Source of the DNA: Clostridia bacterium
Lineage (GTDB): Bacteria > Bacillota > Clostridia > Peptostreptococcales > Anaerovoracaceae
Reading direction: 5' to 3'
DNA: 64,000 nucleotides
Assembly: GCA_900766045.1 (NCBI GenBank)
Contig: CAAFTW010000046.1
Span: forward strand, 1-64,000
Below, in pieces: positions 1 to 9,095 of this stretch. The notes beneath the pieces are model-generated. The model did no database searches. It was not told where the DNA came from and saw only the letters and a program-made list of their open reading frames with translations. How positions within the stretch are numbered: position 1 is the first letter of the stretch; every line of letters begins with the position of its first letter. The translations under genes and the position numbers were made by a program.

Positions 1-2
1 AC

Positions 3-1055
3 CTGAATATTGCCCTCCTCTTCAGTGGAGACACTGGATTTTACAGTGGGGCGGGGTCTTTTTTAAGAGAATACCGGAAACGTCTCCCGGAAAATCTGGA
101 TCCAATGAGCCGGGAAGCAGAAGAATTCAGCGGTTTTTCTCTTGAAGAATACCCGGGGATTTCATCGATTCAGCTCCTGTCATCCGCGACAGGAAAACCC
201 TGGCAGAACTGGACGCTGGTTTCTGCACATGGAAGGGACTGTGATCCGGCCGCTGCGGTCAGAGAGGGAAAAGACGCGTTTTTCCTGACCGGAGGCAGGA
301 CCGGGGCGCAGAAACTGTGTCAGGACCTGTGCGATGCAGGCCTTGGAGAGCAGAAGGTCTGGGTTGGAGAGAACTTAGGCATGAGCGGGCAGAAGATTAC
401 CGCCTGCAGCTGCCGGGAAGCGGCGGAAAACAGCTATTCTTCCCTTGCTGTCGTGCTGGTTGAAGGTGCAGAAGATCCCTATCCTGCATGTGGAATAGCG
501 GATGAGGCATTTATCCGGGGAAATGTTCCGATGACCAAGAGGATGGTCCGGATGGCAGTCAGCTCACTCCTTCAGGTCTCTCCGGAAGAAATGGTTTGGG
601 ATGTCGGCGCAGGAACGGGAAGCGTATCTGTAGAACTGGCCCGTCAGGCGGCAGGAGGAGTCGTTTATGCCGTGGAATGTAAAGAAGAGGCATGCTGTCT
701 GATTCAGCAGAACCGGAAGAAATTTCATCTGGGAAACCTGCAGATTGTGGAGGGAGAAGCTCCGGACGCCCTGCAGGACCTCCCTGCACCAGACGCCGTG
801 TTTATCGGAGGCTCCAGTGGAAATATCGGAGAAATCATGCAGGAGGCGGTGAAGAAGAATTCTGATGTCCGGATCGTTTTTACCGGTATCGTGCTGGAAA
901 CGGTGCTTCAGGGCATGGATGCGCTGAAAAAACTGGGAAGAGATGCCCAGATTATGCAGATTTCCGTCAGCCATTCCAAAACAGTCGGAAGCCGCGGCAT
1001 TCACATGATGACGGCGGAGAATCCGATTTATATCGTCAGCGGACAGAAGGAGTAG
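3..1055 (+). CDS. cbiET: CbiET fusion, precorrin-6Y/7 methyltransferase (5' partial)
   Basis: Bifunctional corrin-ring methyltransferase and decarboxylase of cobalamin synthesis: CbiE methylates C-5 and CbiT methylates C-15 and decarboxylates. The reading frame is open back to base 3, and that upstream part encodes SGDTGFYSGA, the hallmark SAM-site segment of CbiE. The gene therefore begins before the window, and the ATG at 105 is internal. The CbiT half follows from about base 500, with VWDVGAGTGSVSVELA as the class I methyltransferase glycine loop and DAVFIGG further on. It ends 3 bases before cbiA, so the two are translated together. About 350 residues are visible of an expected ~400. Confidence 0.93.
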   Translation: MNIALLFSGDTGFYSGAGSFLREYRKRLPENLDPMSREAEEFSGFSLEEYPGISSIQLLSSATGKPWQNWTLVSAHGRDCDPAAAVREGKDAFFLTGGRTGAQKLCQDLCDAGLGEQKVWVGENLGMSGQKITACSCREAAENSYSSLAVVLVEGAEDPYPACGIADEAFIRGNVPMTKRMVRMAVSSLLQVSPEEMVWDVGAGTGSVSVELARQAAGGVVYAVECKEEACCLIQQNRKKFHLGNLQIVEGEAPDALQDLPAPDAVFIGGSSGNIGEIMQEAVKKNSDVRIVFTGIVLETVLQGMDALKKLGRDAQIMQISVSHSKTVGSRGIHMMTAENPIYIVSGQKE

Positions 1056-1058
1056 AGG

Positions 1059-2525
1059 ATGGAGAATAAAATACAGGCTGCAGTCGCGGCGTCTTCTTCG
1101 AATTCGGGAAAGACGCTGGTCAGCTGCGGGCTTCTGGAAATTCTTAAGCGGAAGGGACTGAATCCCTGTGCCTTTAAAACGGGGCCGGACTACATCGACC
1201 CGATGTTTCACCGGAGTATTCTGAACGTGAGCAGCCATAATCTGGATCTGGTCATGTCGGACGAAGCATATGTGAGAAAGGCTTACAGCCGGGAGCTGGC
1301 CGTGCATGGATCGGCGGTGATCGAGGGCGTGATGGGCCTGTATGACGGCCTTTCCGGGAAGACGGATAGCGGCAGCTGCTGGCATCTTGCTGGTGCCGTG
1401 AACGTTCCGGTGCTGCTGGTTTTGTCCCCGCATGGAAGCAGCCTGACCCTGGCCGCGGAGGTCAAGGGTCTTCAGAATTTCCGCCCGGACAGCCATATCG
1501 CGGGAATTTTTTTGAACCGCTGCAGGCCGTCTTATGCGGCGCTGATGAAAGAGCTTCTGGAAAAGGAAACAGGACTTCCGGTGATCGGATCGCTTCCTGA
1601 GATCCCGGATGTGCGGGTGGAATCCAGGCATCTGGGGCTGTATCAGGCGGATGAGATCGAGGATCTGCAGAAGAATATCGGCCTTGTCGCAGAAGAGATG
1701 GAAAAGCATCTGGACTGGGAGGCCTTTCAGAAAGCTTTTTCTGTCCCCGTTCTGGATGTGGCTGGTGATCAGCAGGACAAAGTGGGCACCGCGCAAGGGG
1801 ACACCGGCCTCTGGAAAACTGCCGCTGTACACTCATCCTTTCCGGCCTTTCCCGAATCTCGTGCCCCGCGGCGTGCTGTGATCGCGATTGCCCGCGACGA
1901 GGCATTTTCCTTCTGCTACCGGGAAACGGAAGAAGAAATGGACCGTCAGGGCGGATATATCGTGTACTTCAGCCCGATTCACGAACCGCGGATTCCGCAG
2001 GAGGCAGACGCATTGTATCTTCCGGGAGGGTATCCGGAGCTTTATGCAGAGGAATTGTCGGAAAACCAGAGCATGAAGGAAAGCATCCGGCAGGCTGTAG
2101 AATCCGGCATGCCGGTGATCGCGGAATGTGGAGGATTCCTGTATCTCCTGGACTCCATCTGTGATGAAGAAGGAAAGAAATTTCCGATGGCCGGAGTATT
2201 TCCGGGTGGAAGCCGGAATTCCGGCGGGCTGGTCCGCTTCGGCTACGCGGAAATGACGGCGGAAGAGGACAGTCTTCTGCTGAAAAAGGGCGAATCCATG
2301 TATGTGCATGAATTTCATTACTGGGGCGCCGAAGAAGACGGACAGGCCTTCCATTTGAAGAAGCCGATGAGCAGCAGGCAGTGGAAGGAAGGATACGCGA
2401 GTCCGACGCTGTATGCGGCCTTTCCGCATCTTTATCTGGCGGCTTATCCGAAGGCCGTCGCCCGCTATATTTCTGCTGCTGAAAAATATCATCTTCAGAA
2501 AGCAGGGATTGAAGCTGGAAAATAA
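1059..2525 (+). CDS. cbiA: cobyrinate a,c-diamide synthase CbiA
   Basis: ATP- and glutamine-dependent amidation of the a and c side chains of cobyrinate. The 488-residue length is usual for the family. The N-terminal dethiobiotin-synthetase-like P-loop is SSSNSGKT, followed by FKTGPDYIDPMFH, a strongly conserved CbiA/CobB motif. The C-terminal half is a class I glutamine amidotransferase: LPGGYPEL, the nucleophile region ECGGFLYL, and a late histidine in VHEFHYW. It starts 3 bases after cbiET with GGAG just upstream. Residues ~235-270 form a somewhat longer linker than I would expect between the two domains, with no broken motif. Confidence 0.95.
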   Translation: MENKIQAAVAASSSNSGKTLVSCGLLEILKRKGLNPCAFKTGPDYIDPMFHRSILNVSSHNLDLVMSDEAYVRKAYSRELAVHGSAVIEGVMGLYDGLSGKTDSGSCWHLAGAVNVPVLLVLSPHGSSLTLAAEVKGLQNFRPDSHIAGIFLNRCRPSYAALMKELLEKETGLPVIGSLPEIPDVRVESRHLGLYQADEIEDLQKNIGLVAEEMEKHLDWEAFQKAFSVPVLDVAGDQQDKVGTAQGDTGLWKTAAVHSSFPAFPESRAPRRAVIAIARDEAFSFCYRETEEEMDRQGGYIVYFSPIHEPRIPQEADALYLPGGYPELYAEELSENQSMKESIRQAVESGMPVIAECGGFLYLLDSICDEEGKKFPMAGVFPGGSRNSGGLVRFGYAEMTAEEDSLLLKKGESMYVHEFHYWGAEEDGQAFHLKKPMSSRQWKEGYASPTLYAAFPHLYLAAYPKAVARYISAAEKYHLQKAGIEAGK

Positions 2526-2625
2526 AAATGACTGAGGCAGAAGAATTTTAAGAGAACAGAAGCACAGGGGGCACTGGCCGGGCTGTGCAGAGAAAACTAT
2601 GGGTAAGTAAGTGAGGAGAGTGCAG

Positions 2626-3624
2626 ATGAATCACTGGGTGATGTATTTTATCATAACGGAGGCGGCGGCATGCGCCGGGGCGCTGCTGGATCTGCTGCTG
2701 GCGGATCCCTGCAATTTTCCGCATCCGGTGGTGATCATCGGAAAAGGCATTTCACTGTTTGAAAAAATCTTCCGGAAAATTTTCCCCAAGGGAAAGAAAG
2801 GGGAGCTTGCCGGAGGTTTTTTCACCGCCGTGCTGACGATTCTGCTGACCTTTGCGGTTACCGCTTTTATATGCTGGGGAGCGATGAAAATACATCCTGT
2901 CCTGGGATTTGCGGTAGAAACGCTCTGGTGCTGGCAGGCGCTGGCTATGCGGGGTCTGCAGAAGGAAGCGGTTCATGTTTATCACCATCTTCCTCCGGAA
3001 GGGACGCTTGAGGATGCGCAGAAAGCGGTCGGGAGGATCGTCGGAAGAGATACGTTTGTGCTGGATGAGACAGGCGTTATAAAAGCGGACTGTGAGACGG
3101 TGGCGGAGAATTTTTCTGACGGCGTCATCGCTCCGATGTTCTATATGGCCATCGGAGGCGCGTCTCTGGCTCTGACTTATAAAGCGGTGAATACCCTGGA
3201 CAGTATGATCGGATACAGAAACGACAAGTATCTGTATTTCGGAAGAACCGGGGCCAGAATCGATGATGTGTTTAACTATATTCCATCCAGAATTTCGGCG
3301 CTTCTGTGGGCGCTGGGCGCGGCGATGACCGGAAATGACGGTAAGAACGCGCTGAGAATCTGGAGAAGAGACAGCCGGAAACACGCCAGCCCGAACTCTG
3401 CGCAGACGGAGTCGGCCTGTGCCGGTTCTCTTCACGTTCAGCTTGCGGGTCCGGCGCAGTACTTTGGAAAACGATATGACAAGCCGGCGATTGGAGATCC
3501 TGACCGGCCGATTGAAAGAAATGACATCTTACGCTGCTGCCAGATGCTGGGCGCGTCTTCGGCAGCAGGGCTGTTTATTTTCTTTACCGTCAGGGCGCTG
3601 TTTTTCTGGCTGATTCTGAGATAG
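2626..3624 (+). CDS. cbiB: adenosylcobinamide-phosphate synthase CbiB
   Basis: Integral membrane protein that attaches aminopropanol (phosphate) to adenosylcobyric acid. Visible family marks are LLDLLLADPCNFPHPVVIIG near the N terminus, NFSDGVIAPMFYMAIGG, YKAVNTLDSMIGYRND, and the C-terminal LQLAGPAQYFGK-like stretch, with several hydrophobic segments. The start at 2626 is chosen because GAGGAG sits 7 bases before this ATG; an in-frame GTG at 2611 lies before the ribosome site. The length of 332 residues is normal. It follows cbiA by 100 bases and is in the same operon as the decarboxylase that supplies its substrate. Confidence 0.93.
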   Translation: MNHWVMYFIITEAAACAGALLDLLLADPCNFPHPVVIIGKGISLFEKIFRKIFPKGKKGELAGGFFTAVLTILLTFAVTAFICWGAMKIHPVLGFAVETLWCWQALAMRGLQKEAVHVYHHLPPEGTLEDAQKAVGRIVGRDTFVLDETGVIKADCETVAENFSDGVIAPMFYMAIGGASLALTYKAVNTLDSMIGYRNDKYLYFGRTGARIDDVFNYIPSRISALLWALGAAMTGNDGKNALRIWRRDSRKHASPNSAQTESACAGSLHVQLAGPAQYFGKRYDKPAIGDPDRPIERNDILRCCQMLGASSAAGLFIFFTVRALFFWLILR

Positions 3625-3639
3625 AATCCGCTGAAGAAC

Positions 3640-4800
3640 ATGCAGGGAAAGAATAACTTACTTGGAGAGGGAACATTGGATTTTTTTACAGAAAGTGAAC
3701 ATGGCGGAGACATTTACGGCTTTGAAACACAGTACGGCAGGAAACCCCTGGATTTTTCCGTGAATGTCAATCCGGAGGGAGCTCCGGAAAGTGTGATGAA
3801 AGCTGCAGCAGATACAGTGTCGGCTGTCTCAGAATACCCGGATCCGGAGCAGCGGGATCTGGTAAAAGCTCTGGCGGAGAAATATAGGCTTGAAAGATGG
3901 AATATTCTTCCAGGCGCGGGTGCATCGGACATCATTTACCGGGTTATCTTCAGCAGAAGGCCTCGCCGTGCAGTAATTACCGCGCCGACCTTCAGCGAAT
4001 ATGAAAGGGCGCTTCGCGCGGCGGGATCTGAAGTCAGCCGTTTTTTCCTCCGGGAAGAGGATGATTTTCTTCTGGATGACCGGATCGATGAACTTCTGAA
4101 ATTGGCAGAGAAAGACAGGGAAATCCCGCAGAGCGGGCCTGCAGAGATGATTATCCTCTGTGAACCGAACAATCCGACGGGAAGAACAACAGAAAAAGAT
4201 TCGCTTCTTAAGCTGCTTTCTGAATGTCAGAAGAGAGAAATCACCCTTCTTGTCGATGAGTCCTTTCTCTGGCTTCTCGATAATCCGGAGCATCATACCC
4301 TGCTTGCTGAGGGTAGGGAATACGACAATCTTATTCTTCTCCGCTCCTTTACGAAAATTTTCTCTATGCCGGGGATCCGGCTGGGTTACGGGATCTTTTT
4401 CAACAGAAGATGGAGAGATCAGGCAGAGCTGTGCGGTCCATCCTGGGCAGTTTCAACCGGTGCACAGGCTGCGGGCCTGGCAGCATTAAACGAATCGGAA
4501 TATATCAGAAAATACCGTGAGCAGAATCAGAAAGAGCGGGCATGGCTGAAGAAGCAGATTGAATCCCTTGCAGGGATACGTTTTGTCAGCAGGGGGCAGG
4601 CCAATTATTTACTCGTTCATGCGGACACAGAGCTTTCTGAACCGCTGGCAGAAAAAGGCATTCTGGTCCGTGACTGCAGCAATTATTACGGTCTGGATGA
4701 CCACTGGATCCGCGTCTGCGTCAGAAAGCATCCGGATAACCAGCTTCTGATTCAGGCCGTAAAAGAATGTCTTCAGGAAAGCGGTATTCTGCAGAAATAA
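3640..4800 (+). CDS. cobD: threonine-phosphate decarboxylase (CobD-type aminotransferase fold)
   Basis: PLP enzyme making (R)-1-amino-2-propanol phosphate from threonine phosphate for the lower-ligand linker. It has the HGGDIY opening typical of CobD, DFSVNVNPEG, the CEPNNPTG substrate loop, LLVDESF, and the PLP lysine in RSFTKIFSMPGIRLGY. Histidinol-phosphate aminotransferases share the fold, but the HGG opening and the position between cbiB and cobQ point to CobD. Start is uncertain: the ATG at 3640 has a weak ribosome site, while a TTG at 3676 has GGAGAGG five bases upstream and gives a 374-residue protein that starts near the family's usual N terminus. Confidence 0.87.
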   Translation: MQGKNNLLGEGTLDFFTESEHGGDIYGFETQYGRKPLDFSVNVNPEGAPESVMKAAADTVSAVSEYPDPEQRDLVKALAEKYRLERWNILPGAGASDIIYRVIFSRRPRRAVITAPTFSEYERALRAAGSEVSRFFLREEDDFLLDDRIDELLKLAEKDREIPQSGPAEMIILCEPNNPTGRTTEKDSLLKLLSECQKREITLLVDESFLWLLDNPEHHTLLAEGREYDNLILLRSFTKIFSMPGIRLGYGIFFNRRWRDQAELCGPSWAVSTGAQAAGLAALNESEYIRKYREQNQKERAWLKKQIESLAGIRFVSRGQANYLLVHADTELSEPLAEKGILVRDCSNYYGLDDHWIRVCVRKHPDNQLLIQAVKECLQESGILQK

Positions 4801-4851
4801 AGGGAAAACAGAAAGCTGCCGGAAACATTCTGTTCTCAGAAAGGAGTAAAA

Positions 4852-6369
4852 GTGACAGATCATCGGATTACAGGAAATATCATGGTGCAGGGGACCATGT
4901 CAGGTGCCGGAAAGAGCCTCTTGTGCGGCGCGCTCTGCCGCATCTTCCGTCAGGATGGATACCGGGCGGTGCCGTTTAAGAGCCAGAACATGGCGCTGAA
5001 CAGCTATATCACGTCAGACGGCCTTGAAATGGGCCGGGCCCAGGTCATGCAGGCCGAGGCCGCGGGAGTCGAGCCAGATGTACGGATGAACCCGATTCTG
5101 CTGAAGCCTTCCAGCGACGTCGGAAGTCAGGTGATCGTCAATGGAAAGGTGCTCGGGGACATGGAAGCACGCGATTATTTCAAGTATAAGGAGAGGCTGG
5201 TTCCCGACATTATGAAAGCCTATCGGTCGCTGGCGGAGGAAAATGACATCGTCGTGATTGAAGGCGCGGGAAGCCCGGCCGAGATCAACCTGAAGCAGCA
5301 CGATATCGTGAATATGGGCCTTGCCGGGATGGTGGACGCGCCGGTTCTTCTGGCGGGAGACATCGACCGGGGCGGGGTGTTCGCCCAGCTTTACGGAACT
5401 GCGGCCCTGCTGGAGGAAAACGAACGCCGCCGCATTAAAGGAATGCTGATCAATAAATTCCGGGGCGATAAGGAAATCCTGATGCCGGGAGTCCGGATGA
5501 TTGAGGAAAAGACCGGAATCCCTGTGCTCGGTATTATTCCTTACCTTCACGTCGATATCGATGAAGAGGATTCCCTGGCGCCGCGGCTTTCTCATTCCGA
5601 GATGAACGAGGATTCCCGCGCTCTTTTGGATATTGCCGTCGTCCGGCTGCCGCGGATTTCCAATTTCACAGACTTTGCGCCGCTTGAGGCAGACCCTGTG
5701 ATGTCTGTCCGCTATATTTCACGCCCGGAGGAGTTCGGGGATCCGGACCTATTAATTCTTCCAGGGACAAAAAGTACCCTGGATGACTTAGTCTGGACAA
5801 GGGGGTCGGGCCTGGAAATGATGATCCGGAAGTTCGCGGCCGCAGGCGGAGCGGTCTTAGGCATCTGCGGAGGATACCAGATGCTGGGAGAATTTCTGGA
5901 CAATCCGGAGCATACGGAAGGCAGGCAGGAGTCTATGAAAGGAATGGAACTTCTTCCAGTCAGAACCAGATTCACCGGAGAAAAAACCAGAACCCGCGTG
6001 CGGGGAGAAATTATCTCGGGACCCCTTGCAGGAGCCTCGGTGGATGCCTATGAAATTCATATGGGAAAGACCGAAGTTTCCGGTGATTCCTTCAGCCGGC
6101 TGGAAAATGAAACCGCCGGAGGAGAAAAAAAGGAAGATGGCTGCATCAGCGGGAATGTATTCGGAACTTATCTGCATGGTTTGTTTGACTCCGGGGAAGC
6201 CGCGGAAAAACTCGGCCGCTGGCTGTGCGAAAGAAAGGGAATTTCTTATTCCGGAGGACAGCGCATGAGCTGGAAAGAGTATGAAAACCAGCAGTATGAC
6301 AAACTCGCGGAAAAGGTCCGGGAATCCCTGGATATGGATGCGGTTTACGCGATGACGCTGAAAAAATAA
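4852..6369 (+). CDS. cobQ: cobyric acid synthase CobQ/CbiP
   Basis: Glutamine-dependent amidation of the b, d, e and g side chains of adenosylcobyrinate diamide. Start is GTG at 4852 with AAGGAG five bases upstream. The P-loop domain shows MVQGTMSGAGKS, PFKSQNMALNS (a CobQ signature) and VIEGAGSPAEINL. The amidotransferase half has LPGTKSTLDDL, GICGGYQMLG with the nucleophile cysteine, and GTYLHGLFD with the late histidine. At 505 residues it is full length. It lies 51 bases after the decarboxylase and 18 bases before cbiC. Confidence 0.95.
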   Translation: MTDHRITGNIMVQGTMSGAGKSLLCGALCRIFRQDGYRAVPFKSQNMALNSYITSDGLEMGRAQVMQAEAAGVEPDVRMNPILLKPSSDVGSQVIVNGKVLGDMEARDYFKYKERLVPDIMKAYRSLAEENDIVVIEGAGSPAEINLKQHDIVNMGLAGMVDAPVLLAGDIDRGGVFAQLYGTAALLEENERRRIKGMLINKFRGDKEILMPGVRMIEEKTGIPVLGIIPYLHVDIDEEDSLAPRLSHSEMNEDSRALLDIAVVRLPRISNFTDFAPLEADPVMSVRYISRPEEFGDPDLLILPGTKSTLDDLVWTRGSGLEMMIRKFAAAGGAVLGICGGYQMLGEFLDNPEHTEGRQESMKGMELLPVRTRFTGEKTRTRVRGEIISGPLAGASVDAYEIHMGKTEVSGDSFSRLENETAGGEKKEDGCISGNVFGTYLHGLFDSGEAAEKLGRWLCERKGISYSGGQRMSWKEYENQQYDKLAEKVRESLDMDAVYAMTLKK

Positions 6370-6387
6370 AGGAAAGAAGGAGAATTT

Positions 6388-7101
6388 ATGGGACTTCAGC
6401 ATGTGAAACCGGGAGATATTGAAAAGACTAGCATGAGGACAATCCGGAAGGAGCTGGAAGAAAAGGGATTCACACTTCCGGAAAATGAGGCAGAACGTGC
6501 CGTCCTGCTGCGGGCGATCCACACCAGTGCGGATTTTGACTATGCGGAGAATCTCAGATTCGTGGAAAACGGTCCGGAGGCGGGGGTCCGCTATTTTCTC
6601 CGGGGTCTTCAGGCAGGAGAAGAGGCAGCGGCGCCGGCAGAGGAAGAAAAGATTGTCATTACGGACACCAACATGGCACTTTCCGGAATCAGTAAAAGAG
6701 CGCTGGAAAAACTTTCCGGCCGTGCCGTCTGCTATATGGCAGATCCTGAAATTGCAAAGAGGGCAAAAGAAGAAGGAAGCACCCGGGCGAGGGCTTCCAT
6801 GGAATATGCCGGAAAGCTTCATCCTCATGCGGTATTTGCCTCCGGAAATGCGCCGACTGCGCTGATTTCTCTCACGGAGCAGATTGAAAAGGGGCTCAGG
6901 CCTTCCCTTATCGTCGGCGTTCCGGTGGGTTTTGTCAATGTGGTGGAAAGCAAGGAAATGCTGCTGGATGCCTGTGAACATCACCATATTCCGGCGGTCA
7001 TCGCCATGGGAAGAAAGGGCGGAAGCAATGTGGCCGCCGCAATTATCAACGCCATGCTCTACACGGCTGCGGGATGGCTGAACCCGGAGAACAGAAAATA
7101 G
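6388..7101 (+). CDS. cbiC: cobalt-precorrin-8 methylmutase CbiC
   Basis: Moves the C-11 methyl to C-12 to give cobyrinate. Family marks are KPGDIEKTSMRTI, RAIHTSADFDYAENL (conserved active-site histidine), TDTNMALSGI, PTALISL, and the strongly conserved IVGVPVGFVNVVESKE followed by GRKGGSNVAAAIINA. It has 237 residues, slightly above the usual ~210 because of an alanine/glutamate-rich loop around residues 75-90. It is the last gene of the first cobalamin operon; a promoter and riboswitch for the next unit follow. Confidence 0.94.
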   Translation: MGLQHVKPGDIEKTSMRTIRKELEEKGFTLPENEAERAVLLRAIHTSADFDYAENLRFVENGPEAGVRYFLRGLQAGEEAAAPAEEEKIVITDTNMALSGISKRALEKLSGRAVCYMADPEIAKRAKEEGSTRARASMEYAGKLHPHAVFASGNAPTALISLTEQIEKGLRPSLIVGVPVGFVNVVESKEMLLDACEHHHIPAVIAMGRKGGSNVAAAIINAMLYTAAGWLNPENRK

Positions 7102-7225
7102 TGCCGGCAGAGCGTTCAGCCGGGGAAATCTGACATCCCAGTATAATCATATACGAGTAATAAAATATGCTCGTTGTAATTAAGAATAAATAAGCTATAA
7201 ATCATATTTTTTATCTGACAGGAAA

Positions 7226-7254
7226 TTGAAAGACCTGTGGGTGCATGATATAAT
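7226..7254 (+). promoter_or_regulatory. promoter before cobalamin riboswitch
   Basis: TTGAAA at 7226-7231 and a perfect TATAAT at 7249-7254 are separated by 17 bases. The riboswitch RNA begins a few bases downstream, so this is the natural promoter for the cbiK unit. Confidence 0.7.
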
Positions 7255-7257
7255 ATC

Positions 7258-7480
7258 TTTTACGTTCAGGTGACGGCTGTCTATAGATGAGTGGACAGCG
7301 GTTGAAAAGGGAAACGGGTGAAAGTCCTGTACGAACTTCGTCACTGTAAACAGATTGCGGATGCTTTTCATGCCACTGCGGAGGCTCTCACTGCGCGGGA
7401 AGGCGGCGGACGCGGAAATCTGCAAGTCAGGAGACCTGCCTGAATAAGATCGCAGTGGAAAGAAGGCGTTTTCTTTCCGG
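7258..7480 (+). ncRNA. cobalamin riboswitch
   Basis: Adenosylcobalamin-sensing leader. The B12 box AAGTCAGGAGACCTGCC is intact at 7424-7440. Upstream are the other conserved pieces in order: CAGGTGAC near 7267, GGGAAACGGGTGAAAGTCC near 7310-7330, and GCCACTG near 7373. The element sits directly upstream of cbiK and two secreted proteins, with a terminator hairpin between, so high B12 should switch the unit off. Confidence 0.95.
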
Positions 7481-7526
7481 CCACGAGTAACTGGCATATG
7501 CGGTAGAAAGGATTCTATCCGTATGT

Positions 7527-7559
7527 CTTCTGCCATTATTTCCGTGCAGAAGGTTTTTT
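7527..7559 (+). terminator. riboswitch expression-platform terminator
   Basis: CTTCTGC at 7527-7533 pairs with GCAGAAG at 7546-7552 and is followed by GTTTTTT. It lies between the B12 box and the cbiK ribosome site. An adjacent imperfect stem (7499-7525) could act as the competing structure. Confidence 0.75.
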
Positions 7560-7607
7560 AATGAGAGCGGTTTCTTCAGCAATGGAAACCGGGAAAGGGA
7601 GAAATTC

Positions 7608-8972
7608 ATGAAAAAGCAATCCTTGAAGAAATTTATGACGCTGGCTCTTTCTGCAGCCCTGGCATCCAGCATGCTGCTTGCTGTTCCGGCATTTGCAGAT
7701 ACGACGCAGAGCACGTCTGCAAACGCAGGCACGACAGCTGCAACAGACACAGCAGCGCAGCAGACGACAGAAAAGGTCACGATTACCAAGGACAACGTCA
7801 AGGAAATCACCGGAAAGATTACCCAGATGACACTGGAGCAGGGAAAGGCATTCGTCGATGAAAACGACTGCCCGCTTCTGGTTGCCGGACTGATTGGCGA
7901 GATTTACATTCACCCGAAGTCAACACCGGCAGAACAGGAGGCTCAGACAGAGATGATAGCAAGGGTCGCAAAGATTGCGAAGTATGCGTATAATAAGCTC
8001 TCTGCTGCAGATAAGAAGGCCGTTCCGGAGATCCCGGACGGATATGAGTATCCGGGTGCAGGCGGGGCAGATTACTTCTCCACAGCAGCACCGATCGGAA
8101 GCGCGGCAAAGGACAAGGCATGGACCAAGAAAGTCTGCGCAACACCGACAAAGAAGTCCGAAATTCTGGTCGTCAGCTTTGGTACAAGCTTTAACACAAG
8201 CCGTTACCAGACCATCGGCGGAATCGAGAAAGCAATCAATAATAAGTATGGCAAGAAATATTCTGTAAGAAGAGCATTTACTTCCCAGGTCATCATCAAC
8301 CACATCCTGGCAAGAGATGAGTACCGAATTGACACGGTAAGAGAAGCCATGGAAAAAGCCAACAAGGCCGGTGTCAAGACCCTGATCGTTCAGCCGACCA
8401 CCCTGATGAGTGGTGAAGAGTATGACCTGCTGAAGGAGAATGTCAAGGCGAACAAGGGCAGCATCAAGACCATCAAGATCGCAAGCCCGCTTCTGAAGTC
8501 CGATAAGGACAGAAAGACTGTCGCAAAGGCTCTGGCTGCATCCGCTGCAAAGAAGGCCGGTGTGAAGACAGAAACACTGAAGAAGGCAGGATCCAGAACG
8601 GCATTCGTATTTATCGGACATGGAACCTCCCATGCAAACCAGATTACATACACAAGAATGCAGAACGACTACACCAAACTGGGATATAAGAATGTATTCG
8701 TTGGAACCGTAGAAGGAAAGCCGGCGGCAACATCCTGCACTTCCCTGATCAAGAAGCTGAAGAAGAAGGGCTATAAGAAGGTTGTCATCCGCGGAATGAT
8801 GGTCGTTGCAGGTGATCACGCAAACAACGATATCGCCGGAAACGACGCAGATTCCTGGAAGACCCAGCTGAAGAAGGCCGGCTTCAAGGTCAGCGCACAG
8901 ATTGAAGGACTCGGATCGCTGAAGACGGTTCAGAACATCTACGTTCAGCACACAGCAGCAGTCATTAAATAG
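7608..8972 (+). CDS. cbiK: secreted sirohydrochlorin cobaltochelatase, CbiK type
   Basis: 454 residues. Residues 1-31 are a typical signal peptide (Lys-rich start, hydrophobic core, AFA-D cleavage site). Residues ~45-175 are an uncharacterised helical region. Residues ~182-454 are a full CbiK domain beginning SEILVVSFGTSF. The expected metal ligands are present: H338 in FIGHGTSHAN, E369 in TVEGKP and H404 in AGDHANND. Their spacing resembles that of the periplasmic CbiK of Desulfovibrio vulgaris. CbiK inserts cobalt into sirohydrochlorin, normally in the cytoplasm, so an exported copy is unusual and may work in metal or tetrapyrrole handling outside the membrane. It is controlled by the cobalamin riboswitch and is the first gene of that unit. 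Confidence 0.9.
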   Translation: MKKQSLKKFMTLALSAALASSMLLAVPAFADTTQSTSANAGTTAATDTAAQQTTEKVTITKDNVKEITGKITQMTLEQGKAFVDENDCPLLVAGLIGEIYIHPKSTPAEQEAQTEMIARVAKIAKYAYNKLSAADKKAVPEIPDGYEYPGAGGADYFSTAAPIGSAAKDKAWTKKVCATPTKKSEILVVSFGTSFNTSRYQTIGGIEKAINNKYGKKYSVRRAFTSQVIINHILARDEYRIDTVREAMEKANKAGVKTLIVQPTTLMSGEEYDLLKENVKANKGSIKTIKIASPLLKSDKDRKTVAKALAASAAKKAGVKTETLKKAGSRTAFVFIGHGTSHANQITYTRMQNDYTKLGYKNVFVGTVEGKPAATSCTSLIKKLKKKGYKKVVIRGMMVVAGDHANNDIAGNDADSWKTQLKKAGFKVSAQIEGLGSLKTVQNIYVQHTAAVIK

Positions 8973-9033
8973 TGACTGGGTTCAGTACCGCTTCTGAGGC
9001 GGCAGACCGGTCGGACAAAAAATAATGAACAAG

Positions 9034-9068
9034 GCAGAGATCCGCTGCAAGGATGCGGCGGATTTCTG
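9034..9068 (+). terminator. intercistronic hairpin after cbiK
   Basis: CAGAGATCCGCTGC pairs with GCGGCGGATTTCTG around a 6-base loop, followed by TATATTT. The weak U-run suggests partial termination or 3'-end protection rather than a full stop. Confidence 0.5.
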
Positions 9069-9095
9069 TATATTTACTGGAAAAGGGGACAGAAA

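Noticed and set aside
564..1832. Long open frame (422 codons) on the minus strand across cbiET and cbiA
   Set aside because: It is antisense to two genes with clear family motifs, has a His/Arg-rich composition and no recognisable domain.
7920..8951. 343-codon minus-strand frame opposite cbiK
   Set aside because: It mirrors the cbiK codon pattern; Cys/Leu-rich and without a ribosome site.
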